Notes: a model not told the origin generated them from the letters alone. DNA of 64,000 nucleotides from Mesoflavibacter zeaxanthinifaciens DSM 18436 (GCF_000422365.1 NZ_AULQ01000009.1:67001-131000), one strand, 5' to 3'; positions 21,781 through 30,041 are shown, counted from the first letter of the stretch. Made by a program: numbers and translations.

Positions 21781-23103
21781 TCAATTGTCAATGTGTTGAT
21801 GTTCGGATAGTATTATATTAGATGTTAAATTGTTTCTATGATCGCAGGGTTGGTTGATAATTAATTTTTCTGCAATTAATTTTACTATTTTAGCGTTAAC
21901 CGCATTTCCTAAAGCACTAAAACTAGTACTTAGATTTTCTGGTAGTTTTATTCCTTCCATACTTTGCAGAGCAGCTCCTTCTTCTGGAGATATATATCTG
22001 TTTTCCCAGCCTATTATTGGAACTTGAGTACTGACAGTTACTAAAGATGGGAATATGTCTGGTTTTTTTATTCTAACTCCTGAGGCTCTAAACTGTATAA
22101 TATAATCTTTTATGTTTCTTCTTGAGTCACCACAATTCCACTCAAGTTTTTGCCAACTAGAATTATTAAATTTTTTTATTTTCTTAATAACAGAATCTAT
22201 ATTTGTTTTATGTAATTGATAAAACTCCCTATTTTTTCTTATATAATTTTGTTTCCAAGTAGGGAAGACTTCTTGTTTAGTTCTTGCGTATGATGGTAAA
22301 TTTTTGAATTTATCCTCTCTTGTCATATTTTTTAAAGGAACACCGAAACTTCCTTTGCTTTTTCCTAAAGCCCAATTTGAAGAAGAATACGGTGTGCTAG
22401 TTTCGTAAGGATAATCAGCACCAAATTCCATAGCCCATATTGGAAATCCTGGTATTTTAGTTTTTTTAGGAAAAATATCTAAGAATTCTTGCCAAACATT
22501 TAAGACATGTTTTTTCTCTTCTTCTAATAGTCTAGTTTTGTGAGCTTGTCTTAAAAAGTCTTTTGTACTTTTTGTAAGAGTGCTTGTCTCTGGCCATTTG
22601 AAGTGATTTAGTCCATCTAGACATCCCACAATAAAAAGTCTTTCTCTATGTTGAGGTATGTTAAACTGATGGGGAGAAAATATTTTTTTATCAATAGAAT
22701 ATCCTAAATCTTCAAGTCTTAAAGAAATATAATCCCATGTTTTAAAGTCATCATGAGATTCTAGGTTTCTTACATTTTCTAAAATAAAATATTTAGGCTT
22801 ATGATAATTTAAAATTTCAGCTAGAATATCAAAAAAACTTCCGTTATTTTCGTCTTTTAATCCCTTTTGTTTACCAGCCTTAGAGAATGGCTGGCACGGA
22901 AAACCTGCACATAAGATTTCATGAGAGGGTATTTTATCTGGTGAAATAAGTCTAATATCTCTATTAACCTCAATATTATAATTTTCTTTATAAAGTTTTG
23001 CAAGGTTTTCCTTTTTCTCACTTGCAAATACACATTCATGACCCATTTTCGTCAAAGCGAAATGAAAACCTCCTAACCCAGCAAATAAATCAATAAATTT
23101 CAT
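21781..23103 (-). CDS. C5-cytosine DNA methyltransferase
   Basis: This 440-aa protein has the ordered Dcm motifs: I, FAGLGGFH (residues 7-14); IV, AGFPCQPFS with the catalytic Cys70; VI, ENV (109-111); VIII, PQHRERLF; a target-recognition region of about 180 residues; IX, RASGVRIKKPDIFPSLV; and X, LGNAVNAKIV. It methylates cytosine in a sequence-specific site that cannot be read from the primary sequence. It is the last gene of a three-gene cargo operon, 2 bp after a candidate nuclease, so it probably protects self DNA. Confidence 0.95.
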   Translation of the reverse strand: MKFIDLFAGLGGFHFALTKMGHECVFASEKKENLAKLYKENYNIEVNRDIRLISPDKIPSHEILCAGFPCQPFSKAGKQKGLKDENNGSFFDILAEILNYHKPKYFILENVRNLESHDDFKTWDYISLRLEDLGYSIDKKIFSPHQFNIPQHRERLFIVGCLDGLNHFKWPETSTLTKSTKDFLRQAHKTRLLEEEKKHVLNVWQEFLDIFPKKTKIPGFPIWAMEFGADYPYETSTPYSSSNWALGKSKGSFGVPLKNMTREDKFKNLPSYARTKQEVFPTWKQNYIRKNREFYQLHKTNIDSVIKKIKKFNNSSWQKLEWNCGDSRRNIKDYIIQFRASGVRIKKPDIFPSLVTVSTQVPIIGWENRYISPEEGAALQSMEGIKLPENLSTSFSALGNAVNAKIVKLIAEKLIINQPCDHRNNLTSNIILSEHQHIDN

Positions 23104-23105
23104 TT

Positions 23106-23927
23106 TTAATTAAATGTAGAGTTACACCATTCCAGAACTTCTGATCTGAGTCCTGTTTCTATGTCTTTGTTATATAGTGAGTTATATATTCTTAACCTAT
23201 CAAATAACATACCGTAGGTGGAAACTTGTTTTCCAAATTCTTTCAAATCAACATAATCAACAGTTGAAATAGATTCTATAATATTTTTGCTATACCAATA
23301 AATATATTTTGTCCACCTTTCTAGAGGTATCTGTTTCTTTTTACTCCAGTGTTTTCCTGCGGCACATTGTTGTAAAACATATAGATTAGAGGATCTATTA
23401 TCGTTAAATTTTTTATAGCCTATTACATCTACTCCGTCATCTTTATAATCATTATTAGCTTGCATTCCTCTATGCTCATGAAATAGATAAGATAACTCAT
23501 CTAAGTATTCGTTTAGGTTTTTGTTTGCAGGAAAACCTAATATGTATACATCTCCATTAATAAAATTTTTTAAAGCATAAGCGGAAATTTTTTCAAATAG
23601 TTTAGTCCCTGTGATATCACTGCTAGCTCCATATAAAGAGAAGTGTATACATAAAAAATATTCAGGTACTTCATTCCATTTTTTTAAAGGAGTAATTATG
23701 TTATTTTCAACTGAATATAAAGATCTATTAAGATATTTATAGCTTCTATTTTCAATTGTGGCGATCCAGCTATCAATGTCTTCTTCTTTAACCTCTCTCT
23801 CATAAGAAAGAGTTCTGTCAACTAAATCTCTAATGATAGATTTAGTTATGGGATTTGCATATAGCAATAAATTATATTCAAGGCATTCTATTTCCCTGCC
23901 TACAATAAAACCTACAAAATCTTCCAT
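23106..23927 (-). CDS. Candidate restriction endonuclease-like protein
   Basis: This 273-aa protein matches no family I can name with confidence. Residues 163-192 read DDGVDVIGY, then 15 residues, then LYVLQQCAAGKHW. That is the spacing of a PD-(D/E)xK nuclease core (Asp164/Asp167, then a strand), but with QxC where (D/E)xK is expected and Lys192 nearby. It sits between a ParB-like gene (1-bp overlap) and a C5 methyltransferase (2-bp gap). That context is the main reason for proposing a restriction role. Confidence 0.6.
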   Translation of the reverse strand: MEDFVGFIVGREIECLEYNLLLYANPITKSIIRDLVDRTLSYEREVKEEDIDSWIATIENRSYKYLNRSLYSVENNIITPLKKWNEVPEYFLCIHFSLYGASSDITGTKLFEKISAYALKNFINGDVYILGFPANKNLNEYLDELSYLFHEHRGMQANNDYKDDGVDVIGYKKFNDNRSSNLYVLQQCAAGKHWSKKKQIPLERWTKYIYWYSKNIIESISTVDYVDLKEFGKQVSTYGMLFDRLRIYNSLYNKDIETGLRSEVLEWCNSTFN

Positions 23928-25123
23928 TATTTCAAATTACTCTTTAATGCATTTAATAGTTTTTCGAGCTCATCAATTTGATTTAATAATTCTTGATCTC
24001 CACTGTATTTGTAAGCAAATTGTAATGATGTTTGTAAAGCCCTGGATGCTTTACTTAAATTTTGAGACAAGTAGTCACGCTCACCATTAGTTCTTTCATA
24101 AGCTTCATCGATATTTTTATACTCCCTTAAATACCTTACCGCATCATCACTAGTAACTATATGGCTTAGTTTACTCGTTATTTTTCTAGAATCAGTTAAT
24201 ACAGGTTCTATTCCCTTGTTTCTATTCCCAAATACCCAAGTTAGAACCTCTTCAAACTCTTCGAGTTTATTTTCAGGAACTAAATAATCTTCATTGAAAT
24301 CAACTTTTTTATAAGGGTCTACACCAATATAATCTCTAATAGAACCTGAATTATAAAGGACCTGCAGCAGAGAGAATCTATTTAAAATAGGTTTTACATC
24401 ATAGTTTTCTAGTCTGTTTTCTGCTTCTCTAAATATTTTGTATGTTACATATTGTTTTCTTAAAACGTCTGATCTGTCGGCTACAACTTGCTGTACGTTT
24501 TTAATAGCTTCATTTGTCTGAGAACCTTCTTCAACTTTTTCCTGAATCATTTCAGCTACATAAGCAGCCTTAGCAAATGCTTCCCATTTTAATAATCCAG
24601 CTATATGTCTTACACCTAAATACGGAGAAACATCTTTCTTGTTTTTGTAAAGAATACTAGGTATGACAGATATATCTTTTCTTATATCAGGATCATCAAG
24701 TTTTGGATAAAGTTTGTTTATTCCTAAGTCTTCTCTTAAGTTGTTATTTAAGAGTAGTTTAATAGTTGACACTCTTCTGTTTCCTTCAACAACAGTAAAT
24801 GAAATTTCCTTTTTATCAATAAGATCTTGAAGCTGTTTTTCTAACTCTTCATTACTATAGTTATCATAAGAAAAATTATGTGGTAAATCTTTAGGAACTA
24901 CTATTATAGGCTCCTCATCAAAATAACCATTTTCTATAAGGGAAAGAGCTATAACTTCAGTATCAAAGTGTTGATACATGACTGATATTAAGTCTAATTC
25001 TGTAAAATCTTCATCTTGAACATACTGAACTAATCTTGGATTACTTTCATCTAAATGTATAAGATCTATGGGTATTTCTAATTGAGGTTTTTTTCCTCCT
25101 TTACCTGCGAATGTTTTTGTCAT
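23927..25123 (-). CDS. ParB/Srx-fold domain protein
   Basis: The 398-aa protein opens with a ParB-type N-terminal domain: IPIDLIHLDESNPR (about 17-30), a helical insertion, then FTVVEGNRRVSTIKLLL (EGNRR at 113-117), which corresponds to the nucleotide-binding ENxxR/GNRR box of ParB/Srx proteins. The rest is helical, ending in a Leu-rich coiled coil. No ParA is nearby, so plasmid-style partition is unlikely. It is the first gene of an operon with a candidate nuclease and a C5 methyltransferase and probably acts in the same defence module, perhaps as an NTP-binding switch. Confidence 0.8.
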   Translation of the reverse strand: MTKTFAGKGGKKPQLEIPIDLIHLDESNPRLVQYVQDEDFTELDLISVMYQHFDTEVIALSLIENGYFDEEPIIVVPKDLPHNFSYDNYSNEELEKQLQDLIDKKEISFTVVEGNRRVSTIKLLLNNNLREDLGINKLYPKLDDPDIRKDISVIPSILYKNKKDVSPYLGVRHIAGLLKWEAFAKAAYVAEMIQEKVEEGSQTNEAIKNVQQVVADRSDVLRKQYVTYKIFREAENRLENYDVKPILNRFSLLQVLYNSGSIRDYIGVDPYKKVDFNEDYLVPENKLEEFEEVLTWVFGNRNKGIEPVLTDSRKITSKLSHIVTSDDAVRYLREYKNIDEAYERTNGERDYLSQNLSKASRALQTSLQFAYKYSGDQELLNQIDELEKLLNALKSNLK

Positions 25124-25151
25124 TTAAAGCCTTTTAATTGGACAACTACAA

Positions 25152-25159
25152 CAAATATA
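25152..25159 (-). promoter_or_regulatory. Candidate promoter -7 element of the ParB/nuclease/methyltransferase operon
   Basis: On the minus strand TATATTTG fits TAnnTTTG, 28 bp before the ATG. TTA instead of TTG occupies the -33 position with 19-bp spacing (25179-25181). Confidence 0.5.
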
Positions 25160-25180
25160 TTATAATTGGCCATAATTTTA

Positions 25181-25196
25181 ATACAGAATACTGTAT
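25181..25196. promoter_or_regulatory. Inverted repeat upstream of the cargo operon promoter
   Basis: ATACAG-AATA-CTGTAT is a 6-bp-arm inverted repeat at and just upstream of the -33 region. It could be an operator controlling the restriction-like operon. It differs from the TACAA/TTGTA operators at 21301-21335. Confidence 0.4.
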
Positions 25197-25281
25197 AAGT
25201 TAGTAAAATTAGAGTGAATGCAAAGTGTTCTTAGTAAACTTATTTTTCATAATTTTTTGACTAATAAGTTTTAATATCTAA

Positions 25282-25306
25282 TTTTACTGTACATAAATCA
25301 TACATA
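25282..25306. repeat. Candidate integrase arm site, right
   Basis: TTTTACTGTACA...ATACATA is a direct partner of 13323-13347 (19 of 25 identical). It is 55 bp inside attR. Confidence 0.5.
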
Positions 25307-25318
25307 ATCATAAAAAAT

Positions 25319-25359
25319 AAAACCTTAATCAGTTTATTTTCAATTGATTAAGGTTTTTT
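25319..25359 (-). terminator. Element-borne terminator behind the restored ssrA
   Basis: AAACCTTAATCA / TGATTAAGGTTT form a 12-bp stem, with A/T-runs on both sides. On the minus strand it follows the ssrA 3' end by only a few bases. Since it lies inside the element, it replaces the native terminator left at 13139-13170. Confidence 0.85.
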
Positions 25360-25361
25360 TC

Positions 25362-25377
25362 TGTGGAGTCGGAGAGA
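25362..25377. repeat. attR core within ssrA
   Basis: This is the second copy of TGTGGAGTCGGAGAGA, here part of the intact tmRNA 3' acceptor and T-arm region. Confidence 0.92.
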
Positions 25378-25758
25378 ATCGAACTCTCGTCCAAACAAGT
25401 AACCAAATAGCTTTCTACACGTTTAGTCTTTTCTTGTGTTTTCATCAGCAACCTGGTTAAAGACAACCTAGTTACTGCCTATCTTCTTAAAGTTTCGATT
25501 TAGCATCAAAGCGCTACCAAATCTATATTGACATTTACGATGCCTCAAAAAGGAACGCCGCCAATCAAGGCTTTCCAGAGACATTTAGCTTGCTTACCTT
25601 GTAAGCCTAGGCGTAATCTTACTATAATTCAGATTAGGCAGCTAAAGCGTAGTTATTCTCGCCGTTTAAAAAGTTGACCTAGCGTTTTACGTGTCTCATA
25701 GTCGTTACACGACGTGCTTACCATTTAATTAATCTCGCTGTCAAAACCAGTCGACCCC
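25364..25758 (-). ncRNA. ssrA: tmRNA (transfer-messenger RNA)
   Basis: tmRNA rescues ribosomes stalled on broken mRNA and tags the nascent chain for proteolysis. The 5' end GGGGUCGACUGGUUUUGACAGC starts at 25758. The tag frame GENNYALAA-stop runs 25663-25634. The 3' end has the T-arm GAGAGUUCGAUUCUCUC and acceptor strand CGACUCC-A, which pairs with 5' GGGGUCG (one GU). CCA is not encoded (CAG follows), so it must be added post-transcriptionally. Its 3' end serves as the attachment site for the element and is regenerated by it. Confidence 0.95.
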
Positions 25759-25766
25759 AATTTTAT

Positions 25767-25866
25767 GGCGTTACCCACTTTTGCTTTTAATGGCAAAAGT
25801 GCGTCAGGCTTTCGGTAGTCGCAATCAAAGATGTGCTCCAACAATACCTCAATCCTTAACGCGGTC
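25767..25866. repeat. GGCGTTACCC...TAACGCGG repeat upstream of ssrA (copy A)
   Basis: This is a member of a roughly 100-bp repeat family that starts GGCGTTACC, contains GCTTTCGGTAGTCGC and ends CCTTAACGCGG. It shares a perfectly identical 29-nt segment (25817-25845) with the inverted copy at 31544-31572. It lies directly upstream of the tmRNA 5' end, so it would be in the precursor or promoter region of ssrA. Confidence 0.8.
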
Positions 25867-26010
25867 CTAAACCAAAAGTTAGTTTTAAAAACCTTTTAAA
25901 GTAAAGGACTGCGAATTTACTAAAAATAATGTATCAAAAAATATACCAACACACATTTATAAAAAACTTAAGAAAAAATGACATAAAAATAATTACATTA
26001 AAATAAAAAA

Positions 26011-26223
26011 ATGATACGACAAGGAAGTAAGGTAAAATGGAAATGGGGAAGCGGGACAGCAATAGGAAAAGTGCAAGAAACTTACACAAAACAAATAACA
26101 AAAACCATTAAAGGAACAGATGTAACAAGAGATGGAACTACAAATAATAAAGCACTATACATTAAACAAGATGAAGGAGATTATGTCTTAAAACTAGAAA
26201 ATGAAGTTGAAAAAGTAGAATAA
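26011..26223 (+). CDS. DUF2945 / hypervirulence-associated TUDOR-domain protein
   Basis: This is a 70-aa beta-rich protein. GSKVKWKWGSGTAIGKVQETYT, KTIKGTDVTRDGT and ALYIKQDEGDYVLKLENEV are the family's conserved blocks. DUF2945 proteins are small SH3/Tudor-like proteins of unknown role. It is the first gene after ssrA, divergently transcribed; the 887-bp space between the ParB-like gene and this one holds the att region, ssrA and the copy A repeat. Confidence 0.88.
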   Translation: MIRQGSKVKWKWGSGTAIGKVQETYTKQITKTIKGTDVTRDGTTNNKALYIKQDEGDYVLKLENEVEKVE

Positions 26224-26281
26224 AATTTCATTTGCTAAAGCTTAATAATAAAGGTATTTTAGCAGGATTAAAATGTAATAC

Positions 26282-27487
26282 ATGAAATTCGCAATAATAA
26301 AAGAACGTAAAAATCCACCAGATAGACGCGTTGTATTTTCACCAAAAGATTTAAAAACACTAAAAGATAATTTTCCAGAAGCAAACGTAGTAGTAGAAGC
26401 TTCAGATATTAGGGTTTTTCCAGATAAAGACTATTCAGATTTAGGATTTACAGTAACTCAAGATGTCTCAGAAGCAGACGTCATGTTAGGTGTAAAAGAA
26501 GTGCCAATAGACGCTTTAATTCCTAATAAAAAATATTTTTTCTTCAGTCATACTATAAAAAAGCAACCTTATAATCGTAAGCTGCTAAAAGCCATCTTAG
26601 AAAAAAATATCGAGCTATACGATCACGAAACCATCGTTAAAGAAAGCGGAGCACGATTAATAGGTTTTGGTCGCTACGCAGGATTAGTTGGTGCTTACAA
26701 TGGGTTTAGGGCTTTAGGATTACGTGATGGTTTGTTTGAACTACCAAAAGTAGAACACTTAAAAGATTTAGATGAGGTAAAAGCAGAGCTTGATAAAATA
26801 AAATTACCAAACATAAAGATTGTGCTTTCCGGAACAGGTAAAGTAGCAAAAGGCGCTAAAGAAATTTTGGACCATTTAAAAATTAAAGAAGTAAGTGATG
26901 CGTTATACTTAACGTCAGATTTTACAGAGCCTGTTTATTGTATGATAGATGTTATGGAATATAACAAACGCAAAGATGGTAAAGTAGGAAGTAGACCAGA
27001 GTTTTATAAAGATCCAAGCGATTACGAAAGCAATTTTATGCCTTACGCTAAGGTAACCGATTTTTTTATCGCTGGTCATTTTTATGGTGATGGCGCACCT
27101 TATATATTTACAAGAGAAGATGCAAAACATCCAGATTTTAAAATTAATTTAGTAGCAGATGTGTCTTGTGATATTGACGGACCAGTTGCTAGTACAATAA
27201 GACCTTCAACAATTGCAGATCCATTTTATGGTTACGATCCTAAGACAGAAAATGAAGTACCATACAATGCAAAAGGAGCAATTACCGTTATGGCTGTAGA
27301 TAATTTACCTTGTGAATTACCAAAAGACGCAAGTGAAGGTTTTGGTGAGATGTTTTTAAAATCGGTGATACCTGCATTTTTTAATGGTGATAAAAATGGT
27401 GTTTTAAAACGAGCAAAAATGACAGAAAACGGAAAGTTAACCAAACGTTATGCGTATCTACAAGATTATGTAGAAGGAAAAGAATAA
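26282..27487 (+). CDS. Saccharopine dehydrogenase (lysine-forming)/alanine dehydrogenase-like oxidoreductase
   Basis: This 401-aa protein belongs to the AlaDH/PNT-like superfamily: an N-terminal catalytic half starting KFAIIKERKNPPDRRVVFSP, KYFFFSHTIKKQ and YDHETIVKESGARLIGFGRYAG, then a Rossmann NAD-binding segment IKIVLSGTGKVAKGAKEIL (about 179-197) and NLVADVSCDIDGPVASTIRPS. The second half matches LYS1-type saccharopine dehydrogenases. The physiological substrate in Flavobacteriaceae is uncertain. It is apparently monocistronic, 58 bp after the DUF2945 gene. Confidence 0.83.
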   Translation: MKFAIIKERKNPPDRRVVFSPKDLKTLKDNFPEANVVVEASDIRVFPDKDYSDLGFTVTQDVSEADVMLGVKEVPIDALIPNKKYFFFSHTIKKQPYNRKLLKAILEKNIELYDHETIVKESGARLIGFGRYAGLVGAYNGFRALGLRDGLFELPKVEHLKDLDEVKAELDKIKLPNIKIVLSGTGKVAKGAKEILDHLKIKEVSDALYLTSDFTEPVYCMIDVMEYNKRKDGKVGSRPEFYKDPSDYESNFMPYAKVTDFFIAGHFYGDGAPYIFTREDAKHPDFKINLVADVSCDIDGPVASTIRPSTIADPFYGYDPKTENEVPYNAKGAITVMAVDNLPCELPKDASEGFGEMFLKSVIPAFFNGDKNGVLKRAKMTENGKLTKRYAYLQDYVEGKE

Positions 27488-27548
27488 GGTTAATTCTCTT
27501 TTGTAATTATTTTAATTTACCTTTAGTTTAGTATTCAATGTTTTAAGT

Positions 27549-29609
27549 ATGAAGTTTTCAAAACTAATTTACACCTTAGTATTTCTTTTTTTAGTAGTTT
27601 CTTGTGAAAAGGATAATAATATACCTATCAACCAACAACAAGAAGATGGGTTATCTGATAATCCATTCTTTTCTAATTTTGGATCACAAATTTCAGCAGA
27701 CTTTATAGGTCGAGTTGTAGATGAAAATAATGAGCCAATTATAGGTGCAAACATTACTTTAGGTAGCGGATTTGCAATAACAGACGTTAATGGTGTTTTT
27801 GCAGTTAACGATGTTTCTGTCTACGAAAGCTTTGCGTACATAAGAGCATCAAAACAAGGTTACATTTCTGGATCTAGAGCATTAGTGCCAACACAAGGTG
27901 TTAATCAAGTTAAAATAATGTTGTTAGATGCTACACCAAATGCAACAATAGTTTCTGGTCAAGCTATAACAATTGATTTGCCAAACGGAACCAAAGTTGA
28001 TTTTGATGGTAATTTTGAAACTTCAACAGGATTTGCATATCAAGGTAATGTAGATGTCGTGTTAAGACATTTAAATCCAGATGAAGAAGATATGAATCTA
28101 CAAATGCCAGGTATGTTAATAGCTCAAGATGCGGCTGGAGATTTAAGAGCTTTAGAAACTTATGGTATGATTGCTGTAGAACTAATTGGAGAAAATGGTG
28201 AAGATTTAAATATTGCATCTGGTAGTACAGCAACTATAACTGTTCCCATGCCAACTAATGCTACAAATCCGCCAACAACAATACCATTATGGTATTTTGA
28301 TGAGCAAAATGGATATTGGGTAGAAGAAGGTGAAGCTATCTTAATTGGTAGTGAATATGTAGGTGAAGTATCACATTTTAGTTTCTGGAATTGTGATGCG
28401 CCTTTTGATGTTGTTCAAACTTGTATAATATTACAAGATAATAACGGTAATCCATTGTCTAGCTTATATACACAACTAACGCTACAAACAACTACATGGA
28501 ATTCAACTACAGGAGGATATACAAATAGTAACGGGGAAGTTTGTGGTTTAGTAGCTGCAAACGAAGCATTAACTTTAACCGTTCCTAATTATGGCTGTGA
28601 TATGTTTACAACAACAGTAGGACCATTTTCTGCAGATGATACAGTTACTGTTACAGTAACAAATTCAACAGAACAAATTACAACACTAACAGGAATGTTT
28701 AATGATTGTGATGGAAATCCAATTACCAACGGGTATATGCAATTAGTTAATGGTAACAATGCGCAAATTATACCTGTTACTGATGGAACCGTAAACGAAA
28801 GTATTAGTTATTGTGCTTCAGATAGCTCATATATAATAAATGTAGTAGATGTGGCTGGAGGACAAGAAACTGATGTTTTAACTGGAAATTTCACAACAAA
28901 TACAGATTTAGGAACAACATCAACCTGTATCACTTTAGGAGATTTTGACAATGATGGTGTTTATGATATAGATGAAGATATTAATGGAAACGGAAATTTA
29001 TTAGATGATGATACTGACCAAGATGGTATACCAGATTATCAAGACCAAGATGATGATGGTGATGGAATAAATACTGCAGATGAAGTTTATGGAAGTAATA
29101 CAAACCCAGTGGAACAAGATAGCGACGGAGACAATGTTCCTGATTATTTAGATCCTCAAGATGTAGCTGTTTATAGCGCAGAATGGTTCTCAGAAGATTG
29201 CGATGGATTGACTTATGATTTAGAACAGTTTAATGACAATTACATAAACTCAAACATAACTTTTCATGAAACTCAAGCAGATGCAGATGCTAACGTTAAT
29301 CCTATTGCAACTCCATTTTCAAATTCTAGCGGACTAACAGTTTTATATGTAAGAGTTGAAAATACAGTATCAAATCAAGTATCAACAAACGGAATGTTTT
29401 ATTTATTAGGTCCTCCAACATTTATAGATTCTGATAATGATGGCTTATTTGATTGTGAAGAACTAACCGGTATCGATAACGGTCAATCTACAGCTAATCC
29501 TAACGGAAACATCACAGATCCGGATAATCCAGATACCGATGGAGATGGTGTTAATGATGGTGATGAAGCAACAAATGGAACCGATCCAAACGATGCTACA
29601 GATTTTTAA
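27549..29609 (+). CDS. Large surface lipoprotein with carboxypeptidase-regulatory-like domain and calcium-binding repeats
   Basis: This 686-aa protein starts with a lipoprotein signal (LFLVVSC, Cys19). A CarboxypepD_reg-like beta sandwich follows (about residues 54-125, FIGRVVDENNEPIIGANITL). The middle carries further Ig-like beta domains rich in Thr/Asn. The C-terminal third has thrombospondin type-3-like Asp-rich repeats (DFDNDGVYDIDEDINGNG, DTDQDGIPDYQDQDDDGDG and again at the C-terminus), which bind calcium. It is probably exposed on the cell surface; the ligand is unknown. There is no type IX secretion C-terminal domain that I can recognise. Confidence 0.82.
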   Translation: MKFSKLIYTLVFLFLVVSCEKDNNIPINQQQEDGLSDNPFFSNFGSQISADFIGRVVDENNEPIIGANITLGSGFAITDVNGVFAVNDVSVYESFAYIRASKQGYISGSRALVPTQGVNQVKIMLLDATPNATIVSGQAITIDLPNGTKVDFDGNFETSTGFAYQGNVDVVLRHLNPDEEDMNLQMPGMLIAQDAAGDLRALETYGMIAVELIGENGEDLNIASGSTATITVPMPTNATNPPTTIPLWYFDEQNGYWVEEGEAILIGSEYVGEVSHFSFWNCDAPFDVVQTCIILQDNNGNPLSSLYTQLTLQTTTWNSTTGGYTNSNGEVCGLVAANEALTLTVPNYGCDMFTTTVGPFSADDTVTVTVTNSTEQITTLTGMFNDCDGNPITNGYMQLVNGNNAQIIPVTDGTVNESISYCASDSSYIINVVDVAGGQETDVLTGNFTTNTDLGTTSTCITLGDFDNDGVYDIDEDINGNGNLLDDDTDQDGIPDYQDQDDDGDGINTADEVYGSNTNPVEQDSDGDNVPDYLDPQDVAVYSAEWFSEDCDGLTYDLEQFNDNYINSNITFHETQADADANVNPIATPFSNSSGLTVLYVRVENTVSNQVSTNGMFYLLGPPTFIDSDNDGLFDCEELTGIDNGQSTANPNGNITDPDNPDTDGDGVNDGDEATNGTDPNDATDF

Positions 29610-29680
29610 ATTTGAAAATAAAAATTAGTGTCTAATTTACTTTTTTATTAAATTTAAATCTAACTAAAAAACAAAAAATT

Positions 29681-30040
29681 ATGCTTGGGTTATTATTAAT
29701 TATAGCAAATATTACTGGAGGAATTTTGCTTGGTCTGTCAACATTAGATAAATGGGATGGAGAAAGTAACTTTTTTAACAAAATCGCAGGTGTTTTAGCG
29801 CCTTTTCAAACTATAATTGGTGGCGCATTAGTCGTAATACCATTGTTAAGACTATTTGGAGGTCATTTTAGTTTATATGGTATTATGAGTATTCTTGGTG
29901 GTGTTTTGCTACTTACACACGTATTTGGTAAAGCGCCTGCGTTTGAAAATTCATTAAGAAAATTATCAGACAAGTTAATGCCTTTTAAAGCGATTATCGG
30001 AATTGTTTTATTAGTGATTGGTATTTTAGCCATATTCTAA
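29681..30040 (+). CDS. Small integral membrane protein
   Basis: This 119-aa protein has four hydrophobic segments (about residues 1-20, 38-60, 65-84, 99-118). Two halves look alike (KIAGVLAPFQTIIGGALVVIPLL and KLSDKLMPFKAIIGIVLLVIGIL), which suggests an internal duplication. No function is recognised. It ends 1 bp before the DUF1801 gene, so the two are co-transcribed. Confidence 0.72.
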   Translation: MLGLLLIIANITGGILLGLSTLDKWDGESNFFNKIAGVLAPFQTIIGGALVVIPLLRLFGGHFSLYGIMSILGGVLLLTHVFGKAPAFENSLRKLSDKLMPFKAIIGIVLLVIGILAIF

Positions 30041-30041
30041 A

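Larger units (their letters stand above)
13173..25361. mobile_element. 12.2-kb integrative element in ssrA, phage-satellite-like
   Basis: The element is bounded by 16-bp copies of the ssrA 3' end and has its integrase just inside attL. Left-to-right plus-strand genes are int, a hypothetical gene, a HTH/excisionase-like gene, a possible replication protein, two small unknowns, a tape-measure-like gene, a small basic protein and a small-terminase-like gene. Then come a minus-strand repressor pair with a divergent gene and a minus-strand ParB/nuclease/methyltransferase operon. No capsid, portal, large terminase, baseplate, relaxase or transposase is seen. The size and the combination int + xis-like + terS-like + repressor resemble phage-inducible islands; a decayed prophage is the main alternative. 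Confidence 0.85.

Noticed and set aside
23927-25123. ParB-like protein as a plasmid-partition gene
   Set aside because: There is no ParA and no parS-like array near it; it is in an operon with a methyltransferase and a candidate nuclease.
13173-25361. Conjugative or transposon nature of the element
   Set aside because: No relaxase, coupling protein, Tra genes or DDE transposase are visible; the gene content points to phage-type mobility.
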